Source: Azolla caroliniana (taxonomy: Eukaryota > Polypodiophyta). Taken from it: a stretch of DNA of 64,000 nucleotides. The stretch covers positions 2,108,001 to 2,172,000 of the forward strand of contig JBHGNT010000005.1 in assembly GCA_043228905.1 (NCBI GenBank), read 5' to 3'. The notes under the pieces were generated by a model, which saw nothing but the letters and a program-made list of their open reading frames with translations, did not search any database and was not told where the DNA came from. Position 1 is the first letter of the stretch; the number at the start of each line of letters is the position of its first letter. Shown here piece after piece: positions 29,506 to 40,848 of this stretch. A program made the translations under genes and the position numbers.

Positions 29506-32500
29506 AGAGTTAAACGATTGAGTCCAGCCAAAATAGGAGCCATTTGGTTGGACAGCAGCCCTAGATCTGTACAGCCCATTAGTGGTTCCATTCCTTCCAA
29601 GCAAGTTAGCAATGTGTTCCTAGCCCAAGTCATTGTTAGTACTAAAAGTACTCCCCCAGTACCCGTCCTAGCACTTTTAGATTCCGGAGCTAATTCCTGT
29701 TTCATGGATCGAAATTTTGCCCAAGCTTCTCAGATATCCTTAAGAAAACTTCCTTGTCCCGCATCTGTAGTGGTCATTGATGGTCGTCCCATTGCTTCCG
29801 GGAATATTGTAGAAGAATCAGAACCCATTCAAGTTGTCCTAGGTAGTTTTGTGTGTATAATATCATTTAATATAATTAGTAGTCCAGAGCATCCCATTGT
29901 CCTAGGATTACCTTGGCTTGAATTACATAATCCAGCCATAGATTGGAGAACAAGAGAAGTCCGATATCGACCACCCCAAGAAGCAACTCACCGAGTTTCG
30001 ACCATTTCACTCCATCAACTACGCGAAGAAGGACCCAAGGAGGCAATGTTCCTATTTGCCATATCAGTACATCCTTCTAGCACTATTAAGAAGGACTCCT
30101 CAATACAACTTCCGGCAAAATATCATCCTTATGCCGATGTATTTGACAAGGTAAAAGCCGGTACCCTTCCTCATCACCGTCCCTATGACTGTCCCATCGA
30201 TTTACAACCAGGAACCGAGCCACCATGGGGACCAATTTACAACTTGTCACCCACCGAGTTAGAAGTCCTTCGAGCCTACATAGAGGAGAACTTGGCAAGC
30301 GGGTTCATCCGTCATTCGAAATCTCCGGCCGGTGCACCCATCTTCTTTGTCAAGAAGAAAGATGGCTCACTTCGTCTTGTCGTTGATTACCGCGGATTGA
30401 ATAAAGTCACCATCCGGAATAGGTATGCACTTCCTCTTATATCAAGTCTTTTAGAGCGAGTTAATGGTGCCAAGTTTTTCACTAAAATCGACCTACGAGG
30501 AGCGTATAATCTCGTGCGGATCCGACCGGGAGATGAGTGGAAGACCGCTTTTCGCACGCGGTATGGGCATTTCGAGTATACTGTTATGCCGTTTGGCCTA
30601 ACCAATGCACCCGCAGTCTTCCAACACATGGCAAATGATATATTCAGAGACCTCTTGGATATCTGTTTGATCATTTATCTGGATGATCTGTTGATTTATT
30701 CGAAGACCCAGGAAGAGCACGATTCTCATGTACTATTAGTACTAAAGCGACTCCGCGAGAATGGTCTTTATGCCAAGCTAGAGAAATGTAGCTTTGACTG
30801 CAAGCAAGTGGAATTTCTAGGCTACGTCATCTCCTCAAAGGGCATCGCCATGGATCCAGCTAAAATCCAAACTGTACTAGAGTGGCAAATTCCACGGTCG
30901 GTACGAGATGTACAATGTTTTCTAGGCTTTGCTAACTTCTACCGTAAGTTTATACAGGATTACTCGAAGATTATTTTACCTCTCACACAACTTACGAAGA
31001 AGGGCCAAGCATTTCTTTGGTCCATCGAAGCAGATATGGCTTTTCGGCATCTTAAGAAAGCCTTTACATCAGCACCGATTCTAGCTCATGTGGATACAAG
31101 CAAACCATTCATCATGGAGGCCGGCGCATCAGATTTCGCCCTCAGTAGCATCCTTTCTCAACAAGGCGATAAAGAAGAGTTGCATCCGGTGGCTTTCCAT
31201 TCGCGCAAATTCAATGTCGCAGAAATCAACTACGAAATACATGACAAGGAGTTATTAGCCATCGTGGATTCATTTGTACAATGGCGGCATTTCTTAGAGG
31301 GCTCTCCACATCAGGTCATTGTCTTTAGCGATCATAAAAATCTTGCTTATTTTCAGAACGCTCGCGTACTAAATCGACGACAAGCTCGGTGGGCGCAATT
31401 CCTCACGCGTTTCAACTTCGAAATCACATATCGACCGGGGAAGCAGCAAGGAAAAGCAGATGCACTATCACGGCGTTCATATCTTGCACCTCGTCCTGGT
31501 GACGCAACATTTGATAATCAAAAGCAAGTAATCTTGGGACCAACACGATTGCACACGACGCGGATTTTTCACACCCCGATGGATTCACGGATTACCGATG
31601 ACATACGTGCAACCTTGAAGACGGATAGTTTTGCTCAAGACATCCTGGCGCACATTGATACTTCTCGGGCATCCTGTTCTCAGTCTCAACAACCAGGTAT
31701 TGACTACCGACAATTCGAATATCATGATGGTTTGTTATTCTTTAAAAGGCGCGTATATGTCCCCGATTGCTCCTGTCGCCTTCAAATCGTCCAACATTGT
31801 CACGACACCCATACGGCGGGACATTTCGGTAGTACCAAGACGTTGGAGTTAGTGCAGCGATCTTTTTGGTGGCCCCACATGCGCCGTTTTGTCGACGACT
31901 ACGTTCGGACCTGTGATGCTTGCTGCCGAGCAAAGATGCCACGACACCATCCATATGGTTTGTTGGAACCTTTACCAATTCCAAGTAAGCCATGGCAGTC
32001 TATTTGTCTTGATTTTATTACAGATCTGCTGGTCTCGAAGGGGTTCGATGCTATCCTAACCGTCGTCGATCGATATACGAAGATGGCACATTTTGTGCCA
32101 TGTACTAAAGCCATCACTAGCGAGGAAACCGCCGCTCTTGTTATGCGTGAGGTATTTCGACATCATGGCCTACTAGACAGTATTATCAGTGACTGAGGCC
32201 CGCAATTTGTCTCCAAATTTTGGCAGCATCTCTTCAGGATGCTCAAGGTCTCCTGCAACCTCTCCTCCGGCTACCATCCTCAAACTGACGGACAGGCGGA
32301 ACGAACAAACCAAACGTTGGAGCAATATCTCCGGTGTTTCCTGAGTTATCAACAGGACGATTGGGCCGAGATTCTCCACTTTGCGGAGTTTGCGTATAAT
32401 AATGCTATTCACTCCTCGACTCGGGTCTCCCCATTTCTCGCTTATACCGGTTTCCATCCTCGCTGGTCGGTGATCGACACTCCGGAGCTACCTACCAACC

Positions 32501-33090
32501 CTCGTGCCGAGGACCATTTGGAGAGGCTACGCAAGATCCAGATGGATCTCTCTACTCACCTTCGTCATGCTCAACACACACAGAAGACTTATGCGGATCG
32601 TCATCGGATTCCCTCCTCTTTTGCCATCGGAGATCGAGTATGGCTCTTACGTCGTCACATCAAGACTACTCGACCGTGCGACAAGTTGGATTATCGACGA
32701 CTCGGTCCTTTCCGTATTACGGGGAAGATTAATGATGTCACCTTCCGCCTGGATCTCCCTCCGCAGCTTCAGATACATCCGGTTTTCCATTGTTCTCTTC
32801 TTGAACCTTATAAAGCAAACACCATTCCCGATCGTGTGACACCACCGCCGCCACCGCTGGAGTTGGACGCCGGCCCGGAGTATGAAGTTGCTGCCATCCT
32901 CGATTCCAAACTTGTTCGCAACAAACTTTATTACTTGGTCGATTGGCTCGGTTATAGTCCGAGCGAACGTACTTGGGAACCCGTCGAGAATGTTGCCAAT
33001 GCACAAGATCTTCTTGCTGATTTCCACCGGAAGTATCCGGACAAACCCGGTCCGCAATTAGCGCCGACTCGTTCCACTCGTCGTCTTTAA
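29506..33090 (+). pseudogene. Pol of chromovirus B with chromodomain, one premature stop
   Basis: One frame (+1 relative to gag) runs through the whole pol. Protease LALLDSGANSCF has a normal D-S-G (about 29671). RT starts at RHSKSPAGAPIFFVKKKDGS, with catalytic IYLDDLLIYS near 30675. RNase H has PFIMEAGASDFALSSILS, where the first catalytic Asp is replaced by Gly (usual E-T-D). Integrase has HFGSTKTLELV, CDACC, LDFITDL, SD*GPQF and DGQAERTN. The chromodomain YEVAAILDSK..YYLVDWLGY..RTWEPVENV is at 32881-33039. TGA at 32194-32196 replaces the Arg of the usual SDRGPQF motif, a second CGA-to-TGA change. The join to gag is not explained by an obvious slip site. Confidence 0.9.
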
Positions 33091-33101
33091 GGGGGAGATA
33101 G

Positions 33102-33538
33102 TGTCATGGCAAGACTCGAACCCATGACTTTATGCTACATGGGTCGAGCTCTTACCATTAGATTATGAATTGTATTTTGTAGGATATTATTTTCATTTAT
33201 ACTTTATCATAGAAAATTGATGTATATTCCAGATCTCTCTGGAACATTCTAGAAGCTTCAGGATTATTCCTAAAAACACTATAAAAGGAGGCACAAGGCA
33301 TTGTTTTGAACCAAATTGGTTCAACGCCAGTCTTAAGCCTCTTAGCCGCTTGTACTTATCTTTTCACATAATATATAGCTGCTGTCATCATCTCTCTCTC
33401 TCTCATTCTCGCTATCTCTCTCTCTCTCCTCTTCTCACTTCCTCTCTCGGGAATCTTACGCAGTCCCGTCCTCTTAGTACTAATAGTACTGCTGTTCTTA
33501 GTACTAATTCCATCTCTGTTTTAGTACTATTCCTGACA
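33102..33538 (+). repeat. B 3' LTR (437 bp)
   Basis: Preceded by the polypurine stretch AAGGGGGAGATAG. It matches the 5' LTR with a few substitutions and a 4-bp shorter CT run, and is followed by TAGCG. Confidence 0.95.
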
Positions 33539-33543
33539 TAGCG

Positions 33544-33871
33544 TACATGTTGACGGAGTTAACCGAAATCACGCGTTGGTTGTGAAGATAGCTCAAGTCC
33601 ACGACGTCCTCGATTTCGCCGATGGTGTCGTTAAATGAGGCTTCTTCCATAATATGAGTCACGAACTCTCCTTCTTCTATTATATTCTCTTCTTTCAGCA
33701 TCTTCTCGAATTCTTGTATCCGGCGCTTGTGCTTCTTGTCGGGTAGTACTAGTTTACATGCGCCACTAGGTGTGACACATGTTGCTTCTCCTTGCAATCC
33801 ACGCGCTCTTCTTTCTTATGGGGTCTTGTGATTGCTCGGACTATTTGTGCCCCATGCTTCAATAGTCCGCT
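33544..33871 (-). pseudogene. O pol N-terminus (upstream of the B insertion)
   Basis: Minus frame 33797-33544 aligns with residues 40-110 of A pol. TPSGACKLVLPDKKHKRR matches SGACTVVGIGGREKRK. EEASFNDTIGEIEDVV matches EAVSFDDTLGMLGKVV. The stretch between the slip site and this frame has a TAA or frameshift near 33816, so frameshift expression is broken in this copy. Confidence 0.75.
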
Positions 33872-33878
33872 CTAAAAA
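33818..33878 (-). promoter_or_regulatory. -1 frameshift pseudoknot, O version
   Basis: Minus TTTTTAG is at 33878-33872. Stem 1 CGGACTA (33869-33863) pairs with TAGTCCG (33843-33837). Stem 2 ATGGGG (33855-33850) pairs with CCCCAT (33823-33818). Relative to A, stem 1 has a G-C to A-T pair change and stem 2 a G-C to A-T pair change, so pairing is kept. Confidence 0.72.
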
Positions 33879-36077
33879 TCCGAGGATTCGCCTCCGAGAC
33901 TATCTTGATTCCTTTCATGATTGGCTCACACTGTTAGGAATTGGACCGATCTTTGGTTATCAAGACTCTTTATTCGTGCGAAGGCTGCTCCATTATCGAA
34001 CACTTTGGTCTCCATCCGAGATGATGTGATATAAGGTTGCCCTAGGATGACAGGATGCGACGCTGATTCTTGTACGAAGAAGTGTTGATCCATCTCCACA
34101 TCCCCGATCGTGACTTTGACATTGGGACAAGCTCCGTACAAATCCTCCGTAGACTTTGTTGCCGCGCGAATCTTCCATCCGTGGTTTGTATTGATTGGCC
34201 ATCTTCCTTTTTTGTAGAAGTCGGTTGACATGAGGTTGATCTCCGAGACGTGGTCGATCAAGGCTACCACGGTCTCTTTCTTCTCCCCGATCTTCACCGG
34301 CATCTCCGTTGTCGCTCGTGCCCAATGAGGTCGAGTGTAGTGGCTGTCCACCATATCTTCATCGATTTCGTCTCTTGCCATCGTTATGGCATTCATTTTT
34401 GCTTTTTGCGGCTTCTCTTCTTCCTCGTCCGATTGTTGTCTCTTTCTCTTTACAAGGTCCACGATCGTGTCGTGGAACTCCTTCTTCGTAATGCCAAGCA
34501 ATTCCCTCAAGGACAAAGTTACGTGGCTATCAAGAACTCGTTCTTCGAGAATCTTCTTTAGGTCCGTCGTCTGCTCTATGTCCGACCTTAGCTTATAGGT
34601 AGGTATAGTCCTTGTCCTCCGAGTGGGGTCTTCGACACCAACCTTCACGGGCCGGACCGTTTCTTCAACTCGTATGCTTGGCTCCCCTTTTTGGCTTGAT
34701 TCTCGTTCCTCCGTTTGTAAAGGTCGACTTGTCTCCGTATCGTCCTTCTTTTTCGCGTTCCTTGTTTCATGTCTTTTTGATGGGCCTTGCTCTTCTATTC
34801 TCTTTCTCTTTTCTTCGACGAACACCTCGTGGTTGTCGCACATCACCTCTGCGAGTATGGTGTTGTCGTCCACCGGATCCGACCACCCGGTTATGCTTTG
34901 CACGTTTCGGTCTGCAAGCTCTACCTCGTTCGATGTGACTTTTCCCTTCTTCTCATATTCGAGAATGGAAGTCCAAAACTTTGCTCCCGCTCTAGCAGCT
35001 TCAGTCTTGTCTTTCCCAACTCTTATTCCGGCCGACGTAGCATAGTGCATCGCATCCACATGAGTCGCATCGGCATCCTCCATAGATTTCTTCATTCCTC
35101 CTCTTCCGAAATTCACCCGTAGGGGTTCTTCTAGTCTCGCTTGAGCAGATCATGTTGTCCTCTATGTATACGATATTTTGTCGAATCGCCTCTCGAAGGC
35201 TCGCACAATCCCTTCTCATGTGGTCCATGCTATCGCACCACACACATCTAAAGGGTTCTTTTCCTTTAGGGCCCCGACGATTCATGTTGGCTAGCGTGAC
35301 CTTCTCGAACTTCTTCGCTAGCTCTTCAATGATGTTGTCATCAATCTTCTTTTCTTCCACGTTACTTTGTCTCAGCGGCTCAACTACTTTCGGCGGTCTT
35401 GCTTTCTCCGTGGTAGTCGGTCCCGTCAAGTCGGTGTCATCAACCCATTGGCGACGCTTGTCGAGCGTATTGCATGCCCGCTTCACCGCGATCCAGTCCG
35501 CTACGAGCCCATTTGCTTGGGTATCATCGTCGAGAAGAGTCCCCAACTCCCGTCTATCCTTTATGTCCACGGCCTTCAAGAAGTACAAAGTCTTGTCCTC
35601 TTCAAGCAACACTTGGTCCGTATTGGGGAGACGACTAAACATCTGGTCGAATTCGTCGTACACCCTCGAGACGCTCATCTTCTTATTCTTCTTCTCTATC
35701 CACTTCATCAGGGCATGTCGAGTCATCCTCGTTGAGTCTTCAGTCACGAACTCCGCTAGTATCATTTTCTCGAACTCGGACCATGTTGTCTTACCTTCTT
35801 GAAGCTCGATGACGCGTCTTTGGATGTTGTTGGCGACAACTCTCTTGAAGCTTGCGATTTGACGTGCCTCGGACACGTCCCTCTGATTCATCTCCCTTCT
35901 ATATGCATCAAGGAACTTCGTAACGTTCCTTCCATCGAATTGGCCCTCGAGCTCTACGACACGATCGACAGCCTTCTCCACGCTTGCGTCGTTGTCCCGA
36001 GATCTCATCATTTGCTCGACGATTAGCATCATCCTTTCGAGCTCTCCTGCTTGGTTGCTTGAGGACGTCATCTCCAA
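33872..36077 (-). pseudogene. Gag-protease of element O, frameshifted
   Basis: ATG at 36077 opens Gag (VVELEGQFDGRNVTKFLDAY, TTWSEFEKMILAEF) with a CCHC knuckle CVWCDSMDHMRRDC near 35230. A frameshift near 35110 moves the rest to frame 35116-33926. The protease motif reads VALIDHVSEINLMS: the family D-H-G has also lost its Gly here. A premature TGA at 33926-33924 precedes the gag-end TTTTTAG at 33878. Homology to A gag is clear over the full length but distant. Confidence 0.88.
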
Positions 36078-36112
36078 GTATTAATCTCGAATTGATCCTT
36101 CCTACCGCCTCT

Positions 36113-36130
36113 TTCACGTCGGGTTCACCA
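36113..36130 (-). promoter_or_regulatory. Primer-binding site, tRNA-Trp type (O)
   Basis: In minus sense TGGTGAACCCGACGTGAA, identical to the site of A. It starts 8 nt after the LTR end. Confidence 0.75.
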
Positions 36131-36138
36131 CTTAATTA

Positions 36139-37174
36139 TGTCGTGAAGATCCGTCACTACGCACGGATCGTGAGGTGGAACCGCCGGGGTTCTGGACCAG
36201 AAGGATTTAGAGTCGATACAAGCTTTGGCGAGAAAGTACTTAAGATAGATTGGGAAAGAGAGAAGTTTGAGATTACACGATTGATTTGATAACGAATTTC
36301 TTCCTCTTAATTTTCATAAAAAAAGCTGTGTCTTTTCTCCTCCCCCTTCCCTCTTTTATAGATGCTCTCATGCATATGATGCATGTGAGGGTACAAGACA
36401 TGCATAAATTGCATGTTTGCCATTTGGCGCTTATGTATTACATGTGGTGCATGATAACCATGCCACTCATTTTAGCTCTCATGTATGAGAATTTACATGT
36501 AAAAGTACGATGATAGAAATATAATTTCAACTAAATAGCATGGCTTAATGGTAAGCCAATTGACTCCTAACTTGGAGGTGCAAGGTTCGAATCCTTACTT
36601 GCCCTCCTTGTATATGTAAATATGTATATATATTTATATATTTATTTATCTAGTCGCCGGTTCGCCGGATACTGTTGCTGGATGCCGTCGGTTACCGGTG
36701 CCGTCGCCGGATGCCGCCGGATATGGTTACCGGTGCTGTCGCCGGATGCCGGTGCTGCCGCTGGATCACCGTCGCCGGATTGCCGTCCGGTTCTGGTTGG
36801 CCAAAACCCTTTACGAGTAGCTAGCCCACCTCCACTCTTAGGTCAAGTTACCTTGAACTCTCTATGCTCCACGCATAGACACAAGGATAATATCTTTTGC
36901 TCCACCTTATATATGATGAGAGCTGTATTTGTCATGCCTATGTGGGATATCTCACAATTTTCTCTTTTCCTTTTACAAACTTGATACCCTCATATCTTGA
37001 CATTTAGTTGTCCGTTTCTCGTGTAATAAAGTGCATTTGAAACCTCCATCATTTTGTACTTAGATATTAAATCTATTTAAAATGTTATCTTCACAATTAT
37101 TGTACTATGTGATTCATACTCGATTTCGTACGTTTTATGGGATTTTCACACTATTACCGAAAATCTTCACGACA
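36139..37174 (-). repeat. O 5' LTR (1036 bp)
   Basis: Ends are TGTCGTGAAG and CTTCACGACA. In minus sense it contains TATAAAAGAG (36360-36351), the U5 block (36198-36174), a tRNA-like A/B-box sequence in antisense (36535-36606) and a GCCGGAT minisatellite (36655-36790). Right flank ACGC matches the left flank at 16446. Confidence 0.93.
36655..36790. repeat. GCCGGAT-type minisatellite in O 5' LTR
   Basis: Degenerate units built on GTCGCCGGATGCCG and GTTACCGGTGC. The other LTR copy (16963-17040) has about 60 bp fewer, so repeat number changed after insertion or by unequal copying. Confidence 0.75.
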
Positions 37175-37178
37175 ACGC

Positions 37179-37194
37179 GCATAATAATGCGACA
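37179..37194 (+). repeat. C1 5' LTR, last 16 bases
   Basis: Continuation of 15828-16449 after element O: GCATAATAATGCGACA, which ends in the family GACA. The PBS-like TGGTGAACTCGATGTGAA follows at 37199-37216, with two differences from the tRNA-Trp site. Confidence 0.75.
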
Positions 37195-38155
37195 TATTTG
37201 GTGAACTCGATGTGAAAGGCGGAAAGGGAGAATGGAGTTGGAAGAAGACGACTTCACGCAAATTTTTGTCGAAGCGGTGAGGGAGTTTGGACGAGCAACA
37301 ACAAGATGGGAGACGGCGCAGCAAGCTGTTAAGTGAGTGGTCGAAAGTGTCGGCCGTTTCAACGGGGACAAAGTCCCATTCTACTTGGAAGCCTACACTG
37401 CGGAAATGGAGGAGTGAGACGTAGATGAGGAGTTGAGGCTGGGGTTCTTCTATCGGGTCGTCGGCGTTCGTATGCACGCGGAAGTGAAGGAGCTCCGAGA
37501 AGCTTATAGTTCGTGGGAGGCCTTCGAAGAGGCGCTCCTGCAAGCATATGGAGGACGGTGGAAGAGCCGGGGACGACGTGGCTTCGACCAGTCGGTGGCA
37601 TCGGCGAAGACCCACTGGGCCGCAACGAAGGCGTTCTGAGAGTTCGAGTGAGGGCTTGCTCGGCTCCCGGAGCGGGAGCAAGGTTTGGTGGGGGTGGACA
37701 AAGTCCAGTTGTTCATTATGTCAATCGACCGAGCGGAATGGGAGGCCATCGGGATTGAGCTCGAAGACGAGGACGGAGCGAATGGCCTTACGGAGGACTG
37801 GTCGAAGGTCGGAAGGGTATGGCAACGGCTAGATGACAAGCGGGCTGAAAAGGCGAGGAGGAAAGCGTGCGACGACGCGCCATCACAACGGGAAGAGGTC
37901 GAATGGCAAAGAGAGTCGGCAAGGCTCGGCTTCGGGGCCAGGATTGCGGAGGCGTACACAGTTCTCGAGGCAATGCTCGAGGAAGAGGAAAGATCGAGGC
38001 CGCAAGCCGGCGCCGAGGAGATGGACCTGCCCCACGAGATGGCAGAAGATCGGTATGACTGTACCACGGGAGAGGATGCGGAACAAAATGTCCTCTCGAG
38101 TTGCGGAGATAGAACGGCCGAGATACCGATCGCAGAATCGGAACGTTGGACTGAC

Positions 38156-38181
38156 AGTTTTGGGCAGGTCAGCCCAAAACT
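38156..38181. other. 10-bp-arm inverted repeat in C1
   Basis: AGTTTTGGGC (38156-38165) and GCCCAAAACT (38172-38181) flank a 6-nt loop. It lies directly at the start of a 42-bp direct repeat unit. Confidence 0.75.
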
Positions 38182-38216
38182 CCGGATATTAGAGAAGCAA
38201 GCCCAAGCAGGGCTTG
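38175..38216 (+). repeat. 42-bp direct repeat, copy 1 (copy 2 at 38812-38853)
   Basis: Both copies begin CAAAACTCCG, continue ATTAGAGAA.CAAGCCCA and end GCAGGGCTTG, about 637 bp apart. They differ at four or five bases. The repeat falls in the C1 gag tail region, whose homologue in C2 is also repeat-built. Confidence 0.75.
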
Positions 38217-39124
38217 CGCGATTGGTAAGAAGACGATTACCGACCATGAGGAGCCAATGGCTACAGACAAGGGTGTAAAACGGACGACGATTCTACGCAT
38301 CTTCCCACACTTGCTCCCGAGACGATGGCAGTCAGGCCTGAGTGCCCACATGAGTCCCAAGAGGATGAAGGCAATGGCGTGGTATCGAGAATCGCCGGTG
38401 AGACGATACGGGGAAGGAACGGACAAGAGCCCTCGGAACCGATTCCGGAGAACTCAACATTTAGGCCCTTACGCCCACGTGAGACCGAGGAGATGGATGA
38501 CGATATTGAGGAGTCCTGGCACGATGCCAACGAAGATGGATGGGAAATGGCCCGCGAGAAGGTCGAAGAAAGAACCAGGAAACGACCCGACCAAGGACCG
38601 AACTGCGCGGCAGTCCCATTCGGTTGGAGCGCGATCCGGTCGTGGATTGTTCGACCGGGGCCAAAATCGGCATGAAAATGCCGAAACGGAAGAGGGTGCG
38701 GGATGAGCCGTCCTCTTTTACATGGGGAGAAAGACCGACCGGGAAAAGGTCGGGAAAAGGAAGGGAGGTGATCAAGGGTTTGGAACGCGTCCAGCAGGAT
38801 CGACATCGGAGCCAAAACTCCGAACATTAGAGAATCAAGCCCATGCAGGGCTTGATTGATCACGGAGTGGATGCTATCCACCGACACCAATGAAAGGGTC
38901 GGTGGCCTAGGACAAGCTATCAGGAGTCGTTACGAGATCAGTATCCCCACATCTTGACCGGAGACTTCGGTAGTTAGGCCGGCGTGGCAACGTGAGACTG
39001 GAAGAGAAGGTAGATGGCGGGGAAGCGCAAGGAAGGGAACCAACGACAACGAGAGAGGGAAACGGAAGAGGCGGTTGACTGAAGTATGGGTCCTCCACAC
39101 TTGTTCTTACAATTTACATTTGTT

Positions 39125-39251
39125 CTTACAATTTCTTACAATTTACATTTGTTCTTATTTACAAAAACATCATGTGCGTGTGCAACATTGCACACCCCGG
39201 TTTTGTTCACTCCGCTCGGTTTTCCCCCTGTGGACAAAAATCTTCACGACA
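39125..39251 (-). repeat. C2 3' LTR, truncated
   Basis: Matches the first 125 or so bases of the C2 LTR (47714 downward), including GTGTGCAACATTGCACAC, then stops. The neighbouring TTCTTACAATTTACATTTG stretch is duplicated at the break. Most of this LTR and the left flank of C2 are deleted. Confidence 0.75.
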
Positions 39252-39288
39252 TCCGCCCCCACCAAACCGCACATCCACCGGCATGTGC
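39252..39288 (-). promoter_or_regulatory. Polypurine tract and pre-PPT hairpin (C2)
   Basis: In minus sense GCACAT..ATGTGC (39288-39269) is the family stem, with one paired change from A. GGTTTGGTGGGGGCGGA and the LTR start follow. This shows a pol-less element keeping the plus-strand priming signals. Confidence 0.72.
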
Positions 39289-39289
39289 C

Positions 39290-40162
39290 AAGAAGGGGAA
39301 AGAGGTGAGATTTTCGCCATGGGGATCAACTGAGTACTTAGTGTCTTTGTCAACTTTGCCCGACTTCGTCTTCCACTTCGAGCAAGCTCGTCCTTTCCAC
39401 ATGGACCACCGTAGCTTCCCGGTCCGCCATACCCTCCGTATGCTCTCGAACCGTCGGCTCCATCCGATCCACCATACTCGACGGAGTTCGCCGAACCACT
39501 GCCTCCGCCCGATCTGCCAGACCCGATCTTTGGCTTCCTTCGTTTTCCGCTTGCGACCTTGGGCCGAATCCTCGTTCTTCCCGACTGTTTGCTGGACATT
39601 GCAACGTGTGCTCTTCGTTCACGCTTGTCTCGCCTCAGCCGCTTCCTCGACTTGGCACTGTCACACGCCAAACTTCGTCGTCGATCATCCTCATGCTCGT
39701 CGCTTGGCCCTTACGTGGCCACATCGCATGTCTCGCACTCCGCTCCGCTCTGACCCTTTTGAAAAGGTACGTTGCTTCCACGACATCCGTGTCGGTGCTC
39801 TTGTCTTCGGTGTCCTCCGCAACCTCCGATGTTGCCGCTTCACCCTGAGGTACACCTTCTTGGTCCGCCTCGTATGTCCTCCGGATGCACTCCCGATCTC
39901 TCCGATTGCACTCCAGATTTCGCCCTTTGCGTGCCGCGTATGTTCCTCCTTTGGTTTTATCGTCTCCGCATGCCGAACACCTCGGCGTGTTGACTCTTCC
40001 TGCTCCGCGCTTGCCTTCCGTAGGCTCTTCTCGTGCGCCGATGTTGTCCCCCGAATATGCGCTCATTCTTTGGCCCTTAGGCAACCCCATTCCGCGTTCC
40101 TTGCTTCTCCTTTGCTGGTCATGCTCTCTCGCCGTAGAGCGCACCGTCATCCCGACCTCCGT
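39290..40162 (-). pseudogene. C2 gag C-terminal part (left of D1)
   Basis: Minus frames continue the C2 Gag beyond the D1 insertion. There is a basic, Cys-containing stretch (CSACGDDKTKGGTYAARKG, then C and C at spacing suggesting metal binding). A Gly/Tyr-rich segment follows (GGYGGPGSYGGPCG), then a short tail ending before the PPT. No RT, RNase H or integrase signature is found in any frame. Frames change near 39650, so the copy is at least slightly damaged. Confidence 0.65.
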
Positions 40163-40775
40163 TGTCGAGGTATTCCTCGCAGATGCGTGGAATGAGGCGG
40201 GACCTCGGGGGTCTTGTACTGAAGAGCAAGAGAGAAAGGAGAAGGAAAGAGGTCCACTAGGTGCGAGCATAGATCCACAGGGACACGGCCCTTCGACACG
40301 AAGTCGCGAGCGGGAAACCAACACAGAGAGACACGAAGGAATGTATGTGAATATTAACAAAGACAAACAACAAAAACACGAAGTCGGTTACAACCGAACA
40401 GGCCGGCGAACAGATGCCGATGCCTGTTCGTAAATGCACAGAAAGAAAGAAGTAAGTTGGAGGTGCTGCCGGAAGCACTCGGGCATTCCTCAGAGCAGCG
40501 CGAGCCTCCCGAAACCTGCACAGAAAGAAGCTATGGAGTTTGGAAGAGAGAGAAGCCTTCGGCCCACAATCCGACAACACTTCGTCCTCTCTTATTTCGC
40601 GATCCCTTCTCCCCTCCTTGTCTCCCTCCTTTTATAGGCAAGGAAGGAGCTGTTTCCTATTAACTTCCTACCTATTGAGGATCTTCTATGTACAACATAA
40701 GGCGCACGTGTATGAAGAGCCGGTTCCTATGCTCCGGTGCACCGATTCTGCTTGTGGACGGTTTTCTTCACGACA
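40163..40775 (-). repeat. D1 3' LTR (613 bp)
   Basis: Plus ends are TGTCGAGGTATTCC and CTTCACGACA. It is closely related to the D2 LTR (62347-62991). U5 block at 40195-40220. Confidence 0.9.
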
Positions 40776-40812
40776 TCCGCCCCCACCTAACCGCGCATCC
40801 ACCGGCATGCGC
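40776..40812 (-). promoter_or_regulatory. Polypurine tract and pre-PPT hairpin (D1)
   Basis: In minus sense GCGCAT..ATGCGC (40812-40793) then GGTTAGGTGGGGGCGGA, identical to A. Confidence 0.72.
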
Positions 40813-40848
40813 CAAATTGAGTTGGGACGGAGAAAACCGGTCCAGCCT

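Larger units (their letters stand above)
27855..33538 (+). mobile_element. Chromovirus B (chromodomain Ty3/gypsy), nearly intact
   Basis: Inserted in the pol of O with a perfect 5-bp target duplication TAGCG (27850-27854 and 33539-33543). The 5' LTR is 27855-28295 (441 bp) and the 3' LTR 33102-33538 (437 bp). They differ at a few bases and a CT-repeat length, so the copy is young. Gag, protease, RT, RNase H, integrase and chromodomain are all present, with two nonsense codons. The element itself is complete and uninterrupted. Confidence 0.95.
16450..37174 (-). mobile_element. Ty3/gypsy element O, complete but split by A and B
   Basis: A full LTR retrotransposon on the minus strand, bounded by a 4-bp target duplication ACGC at 16446-16449 and 37175-37178. 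The 5' LTR is 36139-37174. The interior runs from 36138 to 24658 with chromovirus B at 27855-33538. The 3' LTR is 24657-24617 plus 17382-16450, divided by element A. Removing A and B restores continuous LTR and coding order. LTR ends are perfect 10-bp inverted repeats (TGTCGTGAAG / CTTCACGACA). Coding is damaged by frameshifts and stops. It is inserted in the LTR of C1. Confidence 0.9.
37195..39124 (+). pseudogene. C1 gag-only interior, degraded
   Basis: ATG near 37232 starts a Gag homologous to C2 (SVGRFNGDKVPFYLEAYTAEM, AYSSWEAFEEALLQAY, GRRGFDQSVASAKTHW), with in-frame stops near 37334, 37416 and 37637. It stays readable to a TAA at 38276-38278. The Glu/Arg-rich tail corresponds to the C2 tail, and the rest to 39.1 kb is decayed. 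No zinc knuckle, protease, RT or integrase is present. The region ends where the C2 3' LTR begins. C-family elements appear to be gag-bearing but pol-less. Confidence 0.78.

Noticed and set aside
37154-37681. Minus-strand frames opposite C1 gag
   Set aside because: Shadows of the C1 gag region; no domain and interrupted at the same degraded places.
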